A stretch of DNA of 64,000 bases from [Mycobacterium] zoologicum (GCF_020172665.1 NZ_CP083985.1:167518-231517), one strand, 5' to 3'. Positions 31,082-39,682 are shown, numbered from the stretch's first letter. The notes: a model not told the origin generated them from the sequence alone. Translations and numbers: made by a program.

Positions 31082-32110
31082 TCACCTGACCAGCGTCGCC
31101 CGGAACTGCATCACCCGATATGGCCAGCCCTGCTCGGTGTTCCACTGCGACACCAGCAATCCCACCCCACCGGCGCGGTCCACCCGCGAACCGGGCAGCA
31201 CATAACCTCCGTAGAGCTGGGCGACCCGGCCGCCGGCGTGGTCCTCGTTGTCCCAGCCGCTGCCGACGACCGGCAATTGCAGTGGCACACCGGCCAATTC
31301 GGTGACCGGAGACGAAAGCACCCGGTACCCCAGGGCGTAGCGTGACGATACGAACCCGCCGAGCACCCAGGTATCGGCGGCCAGCCGGCGCAGCGACAGT
31401 TCCCCCCACCGCTCACCGGGCGGGGTGATCGGCACCGGGGCGCGGCCCCAGGCCCGCCGGCCGCCGCGGTAGCCCCAGCCGGAGTACTTGGCAGGGTCGC
31501 CGATGTCGGCGGGGCGCACCCGGCGCAGGATCACCCCTTTGTCGCGCTGAAAACCGGTGGACACCACGTAGATCCAGCCGTCGTCGGGGTCGTAGTCCCA
31601 CGACCAGCATTGGGCGTGCCCGCGGTGCAGCCGGGCCGGGAACTTCGCGCCGAGGTTGCGCCAGGACACGCCGCTGTCGGCGGAGCTCCAGATCTCGGTC
31701 CAGGCCACGTTGCCGAAGCCGCGGTTGACGATCGCGTGCAGGTACAGCATCTGGTCCACCCGCAGCAGATCCGAGGGGATCACCGTGCTGATCGAGCTGC
31801 GGTCGCGCCGGCTCGCAGGTTCGCGGTGCCGGTAGTGCCACAGCTGCCGGGCGTAGTCGGCGTCGGCGCCGCCGGCGCGCTGGTAGCGGATCCGGTGGCG
31901 GGCGCCGCCGGTGCCGATCAGGATCACCGGGGATCGCCAGTCGCCCTGGCCCACGCGCTCACCGGCGAAAGTGTCGCCGAACACCGACACCAGATTGCCG
32001 TCCGGTGCTGTCACCGACGCCCCCAGGTCGGCACAGGTGACGCCCCAGCGATCGGTGATGCCGGGCCCGGTGATGTCGGCCAGTTTTCCGGGGGCCGCGG
32101 CGGGGCTCAC
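31082..32110 (-). CDS. DUF4185 protein, possible arabinan-degrading glycosidase
   Basis: A 342-aa beta-propeller-like protein with GVTCADLGASVTAPDGNLVS, VFGDTFAGERVGQGDWRSPV, HGHAQCWSWDYDPDDGWIYV-like and DTWVLGGFVSSRYALGYRV. DUF4185 proteins of mycobacteria and their phages include endo-D-arabinanases (glycoside hydrolase family 183), which cut arabinogalactan or lipoarabinomannan. No signal peptide is seen from GTG 32110, which is odd for a wall-active enzyme. It begins one base after the TetR stop and is probably co-transcribed with that regulator. Specific activity is inferred from family. Confidence 0.7.
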   Translation of the reverse strand: MSPAAAPGKLADITGPGITDRWGVTCADLGASVTAPDGNLVSVFGDTFAGERVGQGDWRSPVILIGTGGARHRIRYQRAGGADADYARQLWHYRHREPASRRDRSSISTVIPSDLLRVDQMLYLHAIVNRGFGNVAWTEIWSSADSGVSWRNLGAKFPARLHRGHAQCWSWDYDPDDGWIYVVSTGFQRDKGVILRRVRPADIGDPAKYSGWGYRGGRRAWGRAPVPITPPGERWGELSLRRLAADTWVLGGFVSSRYALGYRVLSSPVTELAGVPLQLPVVGSGWDNEDHAGGRVAQLYGGYVLPGSRVDRAGGVGLLVSQWNTEQGWPYRVMQFRATLVR

Positions 32111-32111
32111 C

Positions 32112-32819
32112 TCAGGGCTTGCTGTGCCAGCCGCCGGCCGCGACGGTGATCATCCGGAGCTGTTTGACGGCAACGCTTTTGATCTCGGCGAGCGTCTCGG
32201 CGTCCGGGGCCTCGTCGATGGCCTCGGCGGTGACGATCATCGCGTTGACGAACAGCCCCGCCAGGATGTTCAGATCCTCTGCGCTCCAATCGTTGAACGC
32301 CGGGAAGCGCGCCAGGTCGGTGGCCAGTTCGGAGGTGATCAACCGGATCTCGGTACGAATCGCATACCGCAGCACCGTCATTCCGCTGAAGCGTTCCCGG
32401 TTGATGAACCGCCAGTACTCCTGGCGGGATGCCACGCTGTCCACCAGCACCTCCACCGAGGATTCGATGACGCGGCTGGGGTCCACCCCGCCGGTACGGG
32501 CATCGCGAAGCGTCTCGCGCAGTGCCCGAAACGATTCGTCGATGAGCACCAGGCCCAGCGCATCCATCGACTCGAAATGCCGGTAGAAGGCTGCCGGCAC
32601 GATATTGGCCGCCCGTGTCACTTCCCGCAGGCTCAGCGCACTGAAACTGCGTTCGGCCAGCAGCGTCAGCGCCGCACCGATGATGGCGCGGCGGGTGGCC
32701 TCTTTGCGTTCCTCGCGCGACCCCCGCTCCGGTCGCTCGGGACGGTGCGGGCGCTCGGCACGGGGCGGGCGCGGCGGCCTCGTTCGCCCGGACCGTGAAT
32801 TCGGCGTACGACTGTTCAC
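32112..32819 (-). CDS. TetR-family regulator of the desaturase locus
   Basis: A 235-aa regulator with an unusual Arg/Pro/Glu-rich leader (about 35 residues) before the helix-turn-helix (ALSLREVTRAANIVPAAFYRHF). The C-terminal half (VLIDESFRALRETLRDA to MITVAAGGWHSKP) resembles lipid-responsive TetR regulators. GTG 32819 lies inside the palindrome 32815-32828; GTG 32837 is an alternative. Divergent from the ferredoxin reductase-desaturase pair, with three TGTTCACT copies between, it most likely represses that pair and itself in response to an acyl-CoA or free fatty acid. Confidence 0.8.
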   Translation of the reverse strand: MNSRTPNSRSGRTRPPRPPRAERPHRPERPERGSREERKEATRRAIIGAALTLLAERSFSALSLREVTRAANIVPAAFYRHFESMDALGLVLIDESFRALRETLRDARTGGVDPSRVIESSVEVLVDSVASRQEYWRFINRERFSGMTVLRYAIRTEIRLITSELATDLARFPAFNDWSAEDLNILAGLFVNAMIVTAEAIDEAPDAETLAEIKSVAVKQLRMITVAAGGWHSKP

Positions 32820-32897
32820 TGTTGTGAAGCGTAACACAGCGAGCGTAAACCCCTTGACGTGTCGTAAACAAGTGTTCACTGTGTACATATGTTCACT
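32813..32897. promoter_or_regulatory. operator/promoter region of the desaturase locus
   Basis: TGTTCACT occurs at 32813, 32873 and 32890. The first copy is part of a perfect palindrome TTCAC-TGTT-GTGAA (32815-32828). TTGACG (32854-32859) is a possible -35 for the rightward genes. The two right copies overlap the reductase start, so repressor binding there would block initiation. Confidence 0.65.
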
Positions 32898-33956
32898 CAA
32901 ACCTTGAAGCGCCGGGTGTTGAGCTCCAGCCTGGTCGACTTGCTCACCGGCCCGCACGGGGTCGACCGGTACACCGAACTGGTGGACCCGACCTGGGTCC
33001 GGGGCGACGCCCGCGCCCGGGTGGTCGCCGTCCGGCGCGCCACCCCGCGCAGCGTGACCCTGCTGCTGGAGCCCAACGAGGCGTTCGGCAGCTGCTCCCC
33101 CCGTTTTCAAGCCGGTCAGCACATCAACCTGTCCGTCGACATCGACGGCCGCCGCCGCACCCGGTGCTACTCGCCGGCCAGCGCCGAGGGCCAGCGGCTG
33201 ATCGAGCTCACCATCGGCCGCCACGAGGGCGGCCTGGTCTCCGAACACCTGTACCGCAACGCCCGGCCCGGCATGATCGTCGGCCTGGACTCCGTCGGCG
33301 GGGACTTCGTACTGCCGGCCGTGCGGCCCCGGCGGATCCTGCTGGTCTCCGGCGGCAGCGGCATCACCCCGGTGATGTCCATGCTGCGCACCCTGCTCGC
33401 CGAGCAGTACGCCGGCAAGGTGGCGTTCGTCCACTACGCCCGCAGCCCCGAAGAGGCCTGCTACCGGGGCAAACTCGCCGAGATGCCGCGGGTGAAGGTG
33501 CTGCACGGCTACACCCGCACACCCGAGGCAGGTGACCTTCAGGGTTACTTCGACGCCGAGCACCTGCGGGCGGCGATGCCCGACGCCGAGGCCGTGTTCG
33601 TCTGCGGCCCACCGGCATTGGTGGCAGCGGTGAAACAGCACTGCCCCGCCGCCATCTCGGAGAGCTTCGTGCCGCCGGTCTTCACCGCGCCGGCCGAGGC
33701 GTCCGGGGGCAAGGTGAGCTTCCTGGGCAGCACCATCGCCGTCGTCGATGACGGCCGGACCCTGCTGGAGCAGGCCGAGGCGGCCGGGCTGCAACCGGTC
33801 AGCGGCTGCCGGATGGGCATCTGCCACAGCTGCACCTGCCGCAAAACCGGTGGCGCGGTGCGCAATCTGATCACCGGCGCCGTCTCCACCGCCGAGAGCG
33901 AAGACATCCAGATCTGCGTGTCAGTGCCCGTCGGCGACGTCGAAATCGACCTGTAG
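32889..33956 (+). CDS. ferredoxin reductase with 2Fe-2S domain (Rv3230c-like)
   Basis: A 355-aa electron-transfer protein with three parts: FAD domain (residues about 40-135; RCYSPAS is the flavin motif), NAD(P)H domain (LLVSGGSGITPVMSMLRT, then VFVCGPPALV) and a C-terminal plant-type ferredoxin (CRMGICHSCTC, then the fourth Cys in IQICVSV). This matches M. tuberculosis Rv3230c, which passes electrons to the stearoyl desaturase DesA3. The desaturase gene follows after 17 bp. ATG 32889 sits on a TGTTCACT repeat; the transcript may be nearly leaderless. Confidence 0.87.
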   Translation: MFTQTLKRRVLSSSLVDLLTGPHGVDRYTELVDPTWVRGDARARVVAVRRATPRSVTLLLEPNEAFGSCSPRFQAGQHINLSVDIDGRRRTRCYSPASAEGQRLIELTIGRHEGGLVSEHLYRNARPGMIVGLDSVGGDFVLPAVRPRRILLVSGGSGITPVMSMLRTLLAEQYAGKVAFVHYARSPEEACYRGKLAEMPRVKVLHGYTRTPEAGDLQGYFDAEHLRAAMPDAEAVFVCGPPALVAAVKQHCPAAISESFVPPVFTAPAEASGGKVSFLGSTIAVVDDGRTLLEQAEAAGLQPVSGCRMGICHSCTCRKTGGAVRNLITGAVSTAESEDIQICVSVPVGDVEIDL

Positions 33957-33973
33957 AAACCAAAGGAGCCAAC

Positions 33974-35065
33974 ATGTCCGCACCAGTTCTCGAACCGACC
34001 GAAGTCCTGGAAGCTCAGCGCCCGGATCTGCCCGCGCGGCTCGATGAGTTCGGCGCCGAACTCGACGCCATCCGCCAGCGCGTCCTCGACGATCTCGGGG
34101 AGCGCGACGCCGAATACATCCACAAGATCATCAAGGCGCAGCGCTCCCTGGAGGTCGGCGGGCGCGCGCTGCTGTTCTTCAGCATCATCCCCCCGGCCTG
34201 GCTGGCCGGCACCGTGATGCTGGGTCTGTCGAAGATCCTCGACAACATGGAGATCGGCCACAACGTCATGCACGGCCAGTACGACTGGATGGGCGAACCG
34301 GCGTTGCAGGGCCGGGATTTCGAGTGGGACAGCGCCTGCCCCAGTGACCAGTGGCGGCACTCGCACAACTACATGCACCACACCCACACCAACATCGTCG
34401 GGATGGACCGCGACGTGGGCTACGGCATCCTGCGGATGAGCGACAAGCAGCCCTGGGAGCCCTACTTTCTGGGCAACCCGCTCTACGCATTCCTGCTGAT
34501 GGTGCTGTTCCAGTACGGCGTCGCGGTGCACGAGCTGGAGACCGAGCGCATTCGGGCCGGCGAGATCGGTCTCGCCGACAAGAAGGAGATGCTGCTGGAG
34601 ACCTGGCAGAAGGTCCGCCGCCAGACCCTCAAGGACTACGTGGCGTTCCCGCTGCTGGCCGGCCCGTTCGCGCCGCTGGTGTTCGCCGGCAACATGACCG
34701 CCAACCTGATGCGCAACGTGTGGTCCTACATGATCATCTTCTGCGGCCACTTCCCCGACGGCACACAGGAATTCACCATCGAGGAAACCGAGAACGAGTC
34801 CCGCGGCATGTGGTACTACCGCCAGATCCTCGGCTCGGCGAACCTGACCGGCGGCAAGTGGTTTCACATCTTCAGCGGCAACCTGTCGTTCCAGGTGGAG
34901 CACCACCTGTTCCCCGACCTGCCGGCGCACCGCTACGCCGAGATCGCGCCGCAGGTGCAAGCGATCTGCGAGCGTTATGGCGTGCCCTACAACAGCGGCC
35001 CGCTGCTGCGGCAGTTCGCCACCGTGGTGCGCAAGATCTGCAGGCTCGCGCTGCCCTGGAACTAA
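33974..35065 (+). CDS. membrane acyl-CoA/fatty acid desaturase (DesA3-like)
   Basis: A 363-aa di-iron membrane desaturase. The three His boxes are intact: GHNVMHG (about residue 95), HSHNYMHHTHTN (about 131) and FQVEHHLFPDLPAHRYAEI (about 307). Hydrophobic segments near 50-75, 165-185 and 222-250 fit the family topology. Similar proteins introduce the delta-9 double bond into stearoyl-CoA for membrane and storage lipids. AAAGGAG precedes the ATG. With its own reductase upstream and a divergent TetR, this is a self-contained, lipid-regulated desaturation unit; exact regiochemistry is not readable. Confidence 0.88.
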   Translation: MSAPVLEPTEVLEAQRPDLPARLDEFGAELDAIRQRVLDDLGERDAEYIHKIIKAQRSLEVGGRALLFFSIIPPAWLAGTVMLGLSKILDNMEIGHNVMHGQYDWMGEPALQGRDFEWDSACPSDQWRHSHNYMHHTHTNIVGMDRDVGYGILRMSDKQPWEPYFLGNPLYAFLLMVLFQYGVAVHELETERIRAGEIGLADKKEMLLETWQKVRRQTLKDYVAFPLLAGPFAPLVFAGNMTANLMRNVWSYMIIFCGHFPDGTQEFTIEETENESRGMWYYRQILGSANLTGGKWFHIFSGNLSFQVEHHLFPDLPAHRYAEIAPQVQAICERYGVPYNSGPLLRQFATVVRKICRLALPWN

Positions 35066-35274
35066 TCGACCCCGACGGTGACCTCGGTCGACTTGATGAA
35101 CACCGTGGCGGGCTTGCCGACCTTGAGATCGAGGTCCAGGGCGGCGTCGCGGGTCACCGAGGAGGTGATCACCTGCTCACCCCCGTCGAGGCGGATCTTG
35201 ACCACGGCCATGACGGCGCCGACATCGACGTCAGAGATGGTTCCGGTGAGTTGGTTACGCGATGACAACTGCAT
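35062..35274 (-). CDS. molybdopterin/molybdate-binding Mop (TOBE) protein
   Basis: A 70-aa molbindin: MQLSSRNQLTGTISDVDVGAVMAVVKI and the ending ATVFIKSTEVTVGVD are the single Mop domain. Such proteins bind molybdate as hexamers and buffer it in the cytoplasm. It overlaps the desaturase stop by four bases in convergent orientation. No molybdate transporter is next to it. Confidence 0.87.
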   Translation of the reverse strand: MQLSSRNQLTGTISDVDVGAVMAVVKIRLDGGEQVITSSVTRDAALDLDLKVGKPATVFIKSTEVTVGVD

Positions 35275-35318
35275 GACGGTCCTCCGGTTCTCGGTGCCCC
35301 CGACGGATCAACGGTAGA

Positions 35319-35924
35319 TCAGCGACGGGGCCCCAGCAGGGCAATCGAGGCATCGACCGCCGGCCCGGTGATCACGCCGACGTCGGCGCCGTCCTCGACG
35401 GCCAGGGCGGTCAGCTCGCGCAGGCCGCCCAGCAGGATGACCGCCAAGGCGGGGGTGAGGGGGGGCAGGCCGGCCCGGCGGAAACCGGGGCTGCCGCTGA
35501 GTTGGACCAGCAGGTTCGACATCAGCTCCAGGCCCCGGCGCTGGGCCGGCCGCGCCACCTCACCCAGTGACGGCAGCTCCCGGATCCAGCTCAAGGTGAT
35601 CGCCGGCCGGTCCCGGATCTGGGCGACGTAGGCGCCGACGGCCGCACGGATCTGGTCCTGCCAGTCGGCGGACGGGTCCACCGCGGTGCGGATTCGCTCG
35701 GCCAGGGCCTCGTTGTCGGAGCGCAGCAACTCCAGGAAGCACTCCTCCTTACTGGCGAACCGGTCGTAGAAGGTGCGTTTGGAGGTCCGGGCGGCGCGCA
35801 CGATGTCGGCCACGGTGCTGGCCCGGTAGCCGCGCTCGCTGATCGAGTCGGCCAGGCCCTCGAGCAGGCGGAGCCGAAACGGGTCGGTTGAGGGCGCCGC
35901 CTCGTCGGCAACCACCGCCGTCAT
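35319..35924 (-). CDS. TetR-family regulator (Rv0135c-like)
   Basis: A 201-aa regulator, the same length as M. tuberculosis Rv0135c and in the same position beside cyp138. The helix-turn-helix is TVADIVRAARTSKRTFYDRF at about residues 37-56. It is divergent from cyp138 across 103 bp that contain two copies of a GGTAC-type site, the likely operators. The ligand is unknown; a hydrophobic P450 substrate is a reasonable guess. Confidence 0.87.
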   Translation of the reverse strand: MTAVVADEAAPSTDPFRLRLLEGLADSISERGYRASTVADIVRAARTSKRTFYDRFASKEECFLELLRSDNEALAERIRTAVDPSADWQDQIRAAVGAYVAQIRDRPAITLSWIRELPSLGEVARPAQRRGLELMSNLLVQLSGSPGFRRAGLPPLTPALAVILLGGLRELTALAVEDGADVGVITGPAVDASIALLGPRR

Positions 35925-35952
35925 CACTGCACCTCCCAACCCTTGCCAGCCG

Positions 35953-36006
35953 TTGGTACATAAGGGTACCGTGTCCGACAAGCATTTGGTACGCACTGGT
36001 ACCACG
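35953..36006. promoter_or_regulatory. twin operator between tetR and cyp138
   Basis: Two sites share TTGGTAC-N5-GGTACC: 35953-35970 (TTGGTACATAAGGGTACC) and 35986-36003 (TTGGTACGCACTGGTACC). Within each, the GGTAC cores are 10 bp apart, one helical turn. Their starts are 33 bp apart. This suits cooperative binding of two TetR dimers. Confidence 0.75.
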
Positions 36007-36027
36007 TCCTGCGTCGGAAGGCGTGTC

Positions 36028-37374
36028 ATGACCCAGACCATCCCCGGCAACAGCACTACCAGCACAGACGTCCCCGCTCCCGCGATCAACCTGCCGCCGG
36101 GGCCGCGCATCCCCAAGTCCCTCGGGATGGTGCTGTTCGCCTTGGACCGGCGCCGGCTGGTCAATCGGCTGACCAAGCGGTTCGGCGCGGCCTTCACCGT
36201 CGACAGCCCGATTTTCGGGCCGACGGTCTTCGTCACCGAACCGGACCTGGCCCGGCAGGTTTTCCTGGCCGACCCCGAGGACCTCGGCAACATCCAGCCG
36301 AACCTGTCGCGCATCCTCGGCTCCGGCTCGGTGTTCGCGCTCGACGGCGCCGAGCACCGGCGGCGGCGCAACCTGCTGAGCCCGCCGTTTCACGGAAAGA
36401 GCGTGCGGGCCTACGAACAGATCATCATCGAGGAGACCCTCAACGAGATCAGGAAATGGCCCACCGGAACGTCGTTCGAGACGCTCGGGCCGATGAACCG
36501 GATCACCCTCAACGTCATCCTGCGGGCCATCTTCGGGGCCGAAGGCGCCGAACTCGACCAGCTTCGCGTCAGCCTGCCCAAGTGGGTGACGCTGGGCTCG
36601 CGGCTGGTGACGCTGCCCATGCCGATCCGCAACTACGGCCGCTATACACCCTGGGGCAAGCTGGCGGCCTGGCGCGACCAGTACGAACGCATCCTGGACA
36701 AGCTGATCGACGACGCGCAGGCCGACCCGAACTTCGCCGAGCGCACCGACGTGCTGACGCTGCTGCTGAGCAGCACCTACGACGACGGCACGGCGATGAC
36801 CCGCCGGGAGATCGCCGACGAGCTGCTGACCCTGCTGGCCGCCGGTCACGAGACCACCGCGTCCACCATGGCCTGGGTGTTCGAGCGGCTGTGCCGCCAC
36901 CCGGAACTGCTCGACGAACTGACCGCCGAGGCCGACACCGACGCGAACACGTTGCGCCGCGCCACGATTCGCGAGGTGCAACGGGTGCGTACCGTGATCG
37001 ACTTCGCCGGCCGGCACGTGTATGCGCCGAGTGTGCAGATCGGCGAATGGGTGATCCCCCGCGGGCACGGGGTGATCGTCGGGATCAACCAGATCCACCA
37101 GAGCCCCGAGGTGTTCTGCGACCCGGAGCGGTTCGACCCCCGGCGCTTCCTCGACGGCAACCCGTCGGCCTTCGAGTGGCTGCCCTACGGCGGCGGCAGC
37201 CGGCGCTGCCCTGGGTCGACCTTCGCCAACCTGGAGATGGACCTGGTGCTGCGAACCGTGTTGCGGCAGTTCACCATCGAGCCCACCACCGCGCCCGGCG
37301 AGAAGTACCACTCCCGCGGGGTGGCGTTCACCCCGAAGCAGGGCGGCCGGATCACGGTGCGCCCCCGGGCTTAG
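36028..37374 (+). CDS. cyp138: cytochrome P450 CYP138-like
   Basis: A 448-aa P450. The I-helix motif is AAGHETTAST; the ExxR motif is EVQR; the heme loop is LPYGGGSRRCPGSTFA with the Cys ligand near residue 393 (Tyr replaces the usual first Phe). Gene order (Rv0135c-like TetR, then msrA) supports cyp138. ATG 36028 is chosen from GGAAGG about ten bases upstream; longer readings run through the operators. Substrate unknown; no redox partner gene is adjacent. The long N-terminus resembles eukaryotic-type, lipid-oxidising P450s. Confidence 0.9.
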   Translation: MTQTIPGNSTTSTDVPAPAINLPPGPRIPKSLGMVLFALDRRRLVNRLTKRFGAAFTVDSPIFGPTVFVTEPDLARQVFLADPEDLGNIQPNLSRILGSGSVFALDGAEHRRRRNLLSPPFHGKSVRAYEQIIIEETLNEIRKWPTGTSFETLGPMNRITLNVILRAIFGAEGAELDQLRVSLPKWVTLGSRLVTLPMPIRNYGRYTPWGKLAAWRDQYERILDKLIDDAQADPNFAERTDVLTLLLSSTYDDGTAMTRREIADELLTLLAAGHETTASTMAWVFERLCRHPELLDELTAEADTDANTLRRATIREVQRVRTVIDFAGRHVYAPSVQIGEWVIPRGHGVIVGINQIHQSPEVFCDPERFDPRRFLDGNPSAFEWLPYGGGSRRCPGSTFANLEMDLVLRTVLRQFTIEPTTAPGEKYHSRGVAFTPKQGGRITVRPRA

Positions 37375-37875
37375 CTACTGACGCTGCAACTGCCAGTCCG
37401 GCCGGATGTAGTGGCAGGTGTAGCCGTTCGGGAAGCGCTCCAGGTAGTCCTGGTGCTCGGGCTCGGCCTCCCAGAAGTCGCCGGCCGGGCTCACCTCGGT
37501 GACGACCTTGCCCGGCCAGCGTCCGGAGGCCTCCACGTCGGCGATGGTCTCGCACGCGACCCGGCGCTGCTCCTCGTCGAGGTAGAAGATCGCCGAGCGG
37601 TAGCTGGGCCCCACGTCGTTGCCCTGCCGGTTACGCGTGGTCGGATCGTGGATGGCGAAGAAGAACTCCAGCAGGCTGCGGTAGTCGGTCACGGTCGGGT
37701 CGTAGACGATCTCGATGGCTTCGGCATGGGTGCCGTGGTTGCGGTAGGTGGCATTGGGGACATTGGGGTCGCCGGTGTAGCCGACGCGGGTGCTCAGCAC
37801 GCCGGGCTGCCTGCGGATCAGATCCTGCATGCCCCAGAAGCAGCCGCCGGCCAGGATCGCGGTGTGGTTGGTCAT
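37375..37875 (-). CDS. msrA: peptide methionine sulfoxide reductase A
   Basis: A 166-aa enzyme with the catalytic motif GCFWG at residues 11-15 (Cys12), [21 protein letters not shown] and AIFYLDEEQ. MsrA reduces the S-epimer of methionine sulfoxide in proteins. The C-terminus lacks clear resolving cysteines apart from CHYIRPDW, which matches mycobacterial MsrA. The stop abuts the stop of cyp138 in convergent orientation, as in the Rv0136-Rv0137c arrangement. Confidence 0.93.
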   Translation of the reverse strand: MTNHTAILAGGCFWGMQDLIRRQPGVLSTRVGYTGDPNVPNATYRNHGTHAEAIEIVYDPTVTDYRSLLEFFFAIHDPTTRNRQGNDVGPSYRSAIFYLDEEQRRVACETIADVEASGRWPGKVVTEVSPAGDFWEAEPEHQDYLERFPNGYTCHYIRPDWQLQRQ

Positions 37876-37956
37876 GCCCCGATTATCCGCGGCTGCCCGC
37901 GGTTCGCCAATGGGCCGGCGGGCAGACCCGGATCGCGGCAGCCTCGAGCGTCGCCA

Positions 37957-39096
37957 TCAGGTGCGTTCGGCGATCCAGGACGCCACCAGGTCGGCGCAGA
38001 CGGTGCGGCTGTCGCCCGGGTGCTGCAGGTAGTGGTCGCCGGCGATGAAGTGCAGCGTCTTGTCGGTGCCGGCCAGCGAATCGTAGATGTGGTGGGCGTC
38101 GCTGGGGAAGACGCCGGTGTCCGCGGTTCCCTGAATCACCAACGACGGCAACGTGATTCGGCCCAGGTGCGGGGCGCCCTGGCAGAACGACGTCTGAAGG
38201 CTCCACATGGACAGCCAGGTGCGCAGCGTGCAGTGCGCGGCGATGTTGTACGGCGCGCGGTTGGCGCGGCGCGGGTCTCCCAGGTAGCACTGGTTCAACG
38301 GGCGGTCCGACGGGTCCAGCGAGGGGTCGAGGTAGCGCGGGTCGGCCCACACCCGATGCACCGAAAAGGACCGGTCGTAGGTGCCGCCGGCCTTCAGGCG
38401 CTTCAGTTCCGACTGCGCCCAGGTGGTGATCCGGTCGTTGCGGTCGCGCTGGGCCTGGCGGTAGCGGGCGACGAACTCCGGGGTGTAGGGCGGGGCGTTC
38501 TGCTCGGCGTACATGTCCAACGTGGGGTCGCAGGACAGCGGATCGGTTTCGTCGGTCACCGACGGGTCGATCCATGCGGTCAGCACCTCCGGGCGCCCGG
38601 CGTGCGCCTGAGTCGACACGTACAGATCACCGGGCGGCAGCGCATTGACCGCATCGGGCACCGGGCCGCCCCCGACGGCGGTGATGTGCGGGTCTATCGC
38701 CTGGGACTGGTAGGCGGCCATCAGCGATCCGCCGCCGGAGTTGCCCAGCAGCACGACCACCTCGACACCTGCCTGCTCGCGCAGCCAGGCCACCCCGGCT
38801 GCGATGTCCAACAGTGCGTGTTCGAGCAGGAACAGCGACTCGCCGCTGCGGTAGCGGGTGTTCCAGCCCAGAAACCCGTAGCCGCGTTGCGCCATCAGCG
38901 GCGCCAGATAATGCTCGGCAAAGTCCACGTTGTAGTGGCTGGCGATCACCGCCACCTTCGGCCGGACACCGGCCGGGGTCCAATACAGCCCCTGCGCGGG
39001 GTGATACCCGGCCGGGTTCACATCCGCCGATGCCGAAGTGAGCGACACGAATTCGCGGGTCACCGCCACTGCACAACTGGTCGTCACGCCGGTCAC
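37957..39096 (-). CDS. alpha/beta-hydrolase of the dienelactone-hydrolase/esterase type
   Basis: About 379 aa from GTG 39096. VAVIASHYNVDFAEHYLAPL is the first strand and oxyanion region; VVVLLGNSGGGSL carries the nucleophile Ser; VIQGTADTGVFPSDAH the Asp; and FIAGDHYLQHPGDS the His. The Cys/Trp-rich insert (CTLRTWLSMWSLQTSFCQG) could be a lid. It does not belong to the Rv0137c-Rv0138 order that I remember, so it may be an insertion. Divergent from the Rv0138-like gene across 82 bp with two palindromes. Confidence 0.78.
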   Translation of the reverse strand: MTGVTTSCAVAVTREFVSLTSASADVNPAGYHPAQGLYWTPAGVRPKVAVIASHYNVDFAEHYLAPLMAQRGYGFLGWNTRYRSGESLFLLEHALLDIAAGVAWLREQAGVEVVVLLGNSGGGSLMAAYQSQAIDPHITAVGGGPVPDAVNALPPGDLYVSTQAHAGRPEVLTAWIDPSVTDETDPLSCDPTLDMYAEQNAPPYTPEFVARYRQAQRDRNDRITTWAQSELKRLKAGGTYDRSFSVHRVWADPRYLDPSLDPSDRPLNQCYLGDPRRANRAPYNIAAHCTLRTWLSMWSLQTSFCQGAPHLGRITLPSLVIQGTADTGVFPSDAHHIYDSLAGTDKTLHFIAGDHYLQHPGDSRTVCADLVASWIAERT

Positions 39097-39107
39097 CGTA
39101 ACACCGG

Positions 39108-39133
39108 ATCTGAATATAAACTCAGATTCAGAT
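39108..39133. promoter_or_regulatory. 8-bp inverted repeat in divergent promoter
   Basis: ATCTGAAT and ATTCAGAT are perfect inverted copies around a 10-bp AT-rich spacer. It lies 12 bp upstream of the hydrolase GTG and could be an operator for the leftward gene. Confidence 0.55.
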
Positions 39134-39155
39134 CCCGGCCCCTCGACAACACCGT

Positions 39156-39169
39156 TAGAACGTGTTCTA
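39156..39169. promoter_or_regulatory. KstR-type palindrome
   Basis: TAGAACGTGTTCTA fits the published KstR consensus TNNAACNNGTTNNA at every fixed position. It ends nine bases before the ATG of the Rv0138-like gene, so a bound repressor would cover the promoter. KstR controls cholesterol and lipid catabolism in mycobacteria; other TetR proteins may use similar sites. Confidence 0.65.
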
Positions 39170-39178
39170 GTGCTTGGC

Positions 39179-39682
39179 ATGACGCCCAAGTTCAGCCGCG
39201 CGGAGCTCGCGGCCGCCTTCGAGACCTTCGAGCAGACCGTCGCCCAAGCCGCGGCCAGCAAGGACTGGGATGCCTGGGTGAGCCACTACACCCCCGACGT
39301 CGACTACATCGAGCACGCGATGGGCACCATGCACGGCCGCGACGAGGTGCGCCCCTGGATCCAGCGGACCATGTCGACGTTCCCGGGCAGCCACATGACC
39401 GAGTTCCCGGCCCTGTGGTCGGTGATCGACGAGGACAGCGGGCGGATCATCTGCGAACTGGACAACCCGATGCGCGACCCGGGTGATGGCACGATCATCA
39501 GCGCCACCAACATCTCGATCGTCACCTACGCCGGCGACGGATTGTGGTGCCGCCAGGAGGACATCTACAACCCGCTGCGGTTCGTGACCGCGAGCATGAA
39601 GTGGTGCAAGAAAGCCCAGGAGTGCGGCACCCTCGATGATGAGGCGGCCGCCTGGATGAAGCAGTTCGGCGGCAACGCGTGA
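39179..39682 (+). CDS. SnoaL-like/NTF2-fold protein (Rv0138-like)
   Basis: A 167-aa cone-shaped NTF2-fold protein, the length of Rv0138. Features: FSRAELAAAFETFEQTVAQA, WDAWVSHYTPDVDYIEHAMG and MHGRDEVRPWIQRTMSTFP. Members are dehydratases, cyclases or isomerases of small hydrophobic compounds. It begins an operon: its stop overlaps the start of the Rv0139-like gene, which overlaps the DUF427 gene. The KstR-type site at its promoter suggests lipid or sterol control. Confidence 0.83.
   Translation: MTPKFSRAELAAAFETFEQTVAQAAASKDWDAWVSHYTPDVDYIEHAMGTMHGRDEVRPWIQRTMSTFPGSHMTEFPALWSVIDEDSGRIICELDNPMRDPGDGTIISATNISIVTYAGDGLWCRQEDIYNPLRFVTASMKWCKKAQECGTLDDEAAAWMKQFGGNA

Noticed and set aside
29123..31345. 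740-codon + frame across the phosphodiesterase and the toxin-head remnant
   Set aside because: Mostly antisense to a gene with clear catalytic motifs; only the short 30923-31080 part is supported.
37411..39486. 691-codon + frame opposite msrA and the hydrolase
   Set aside because: Antisense to MsrA with intact GCFWG and to a hydrolase with a full triad; Val/Gly/Arg/His-rich shadow.
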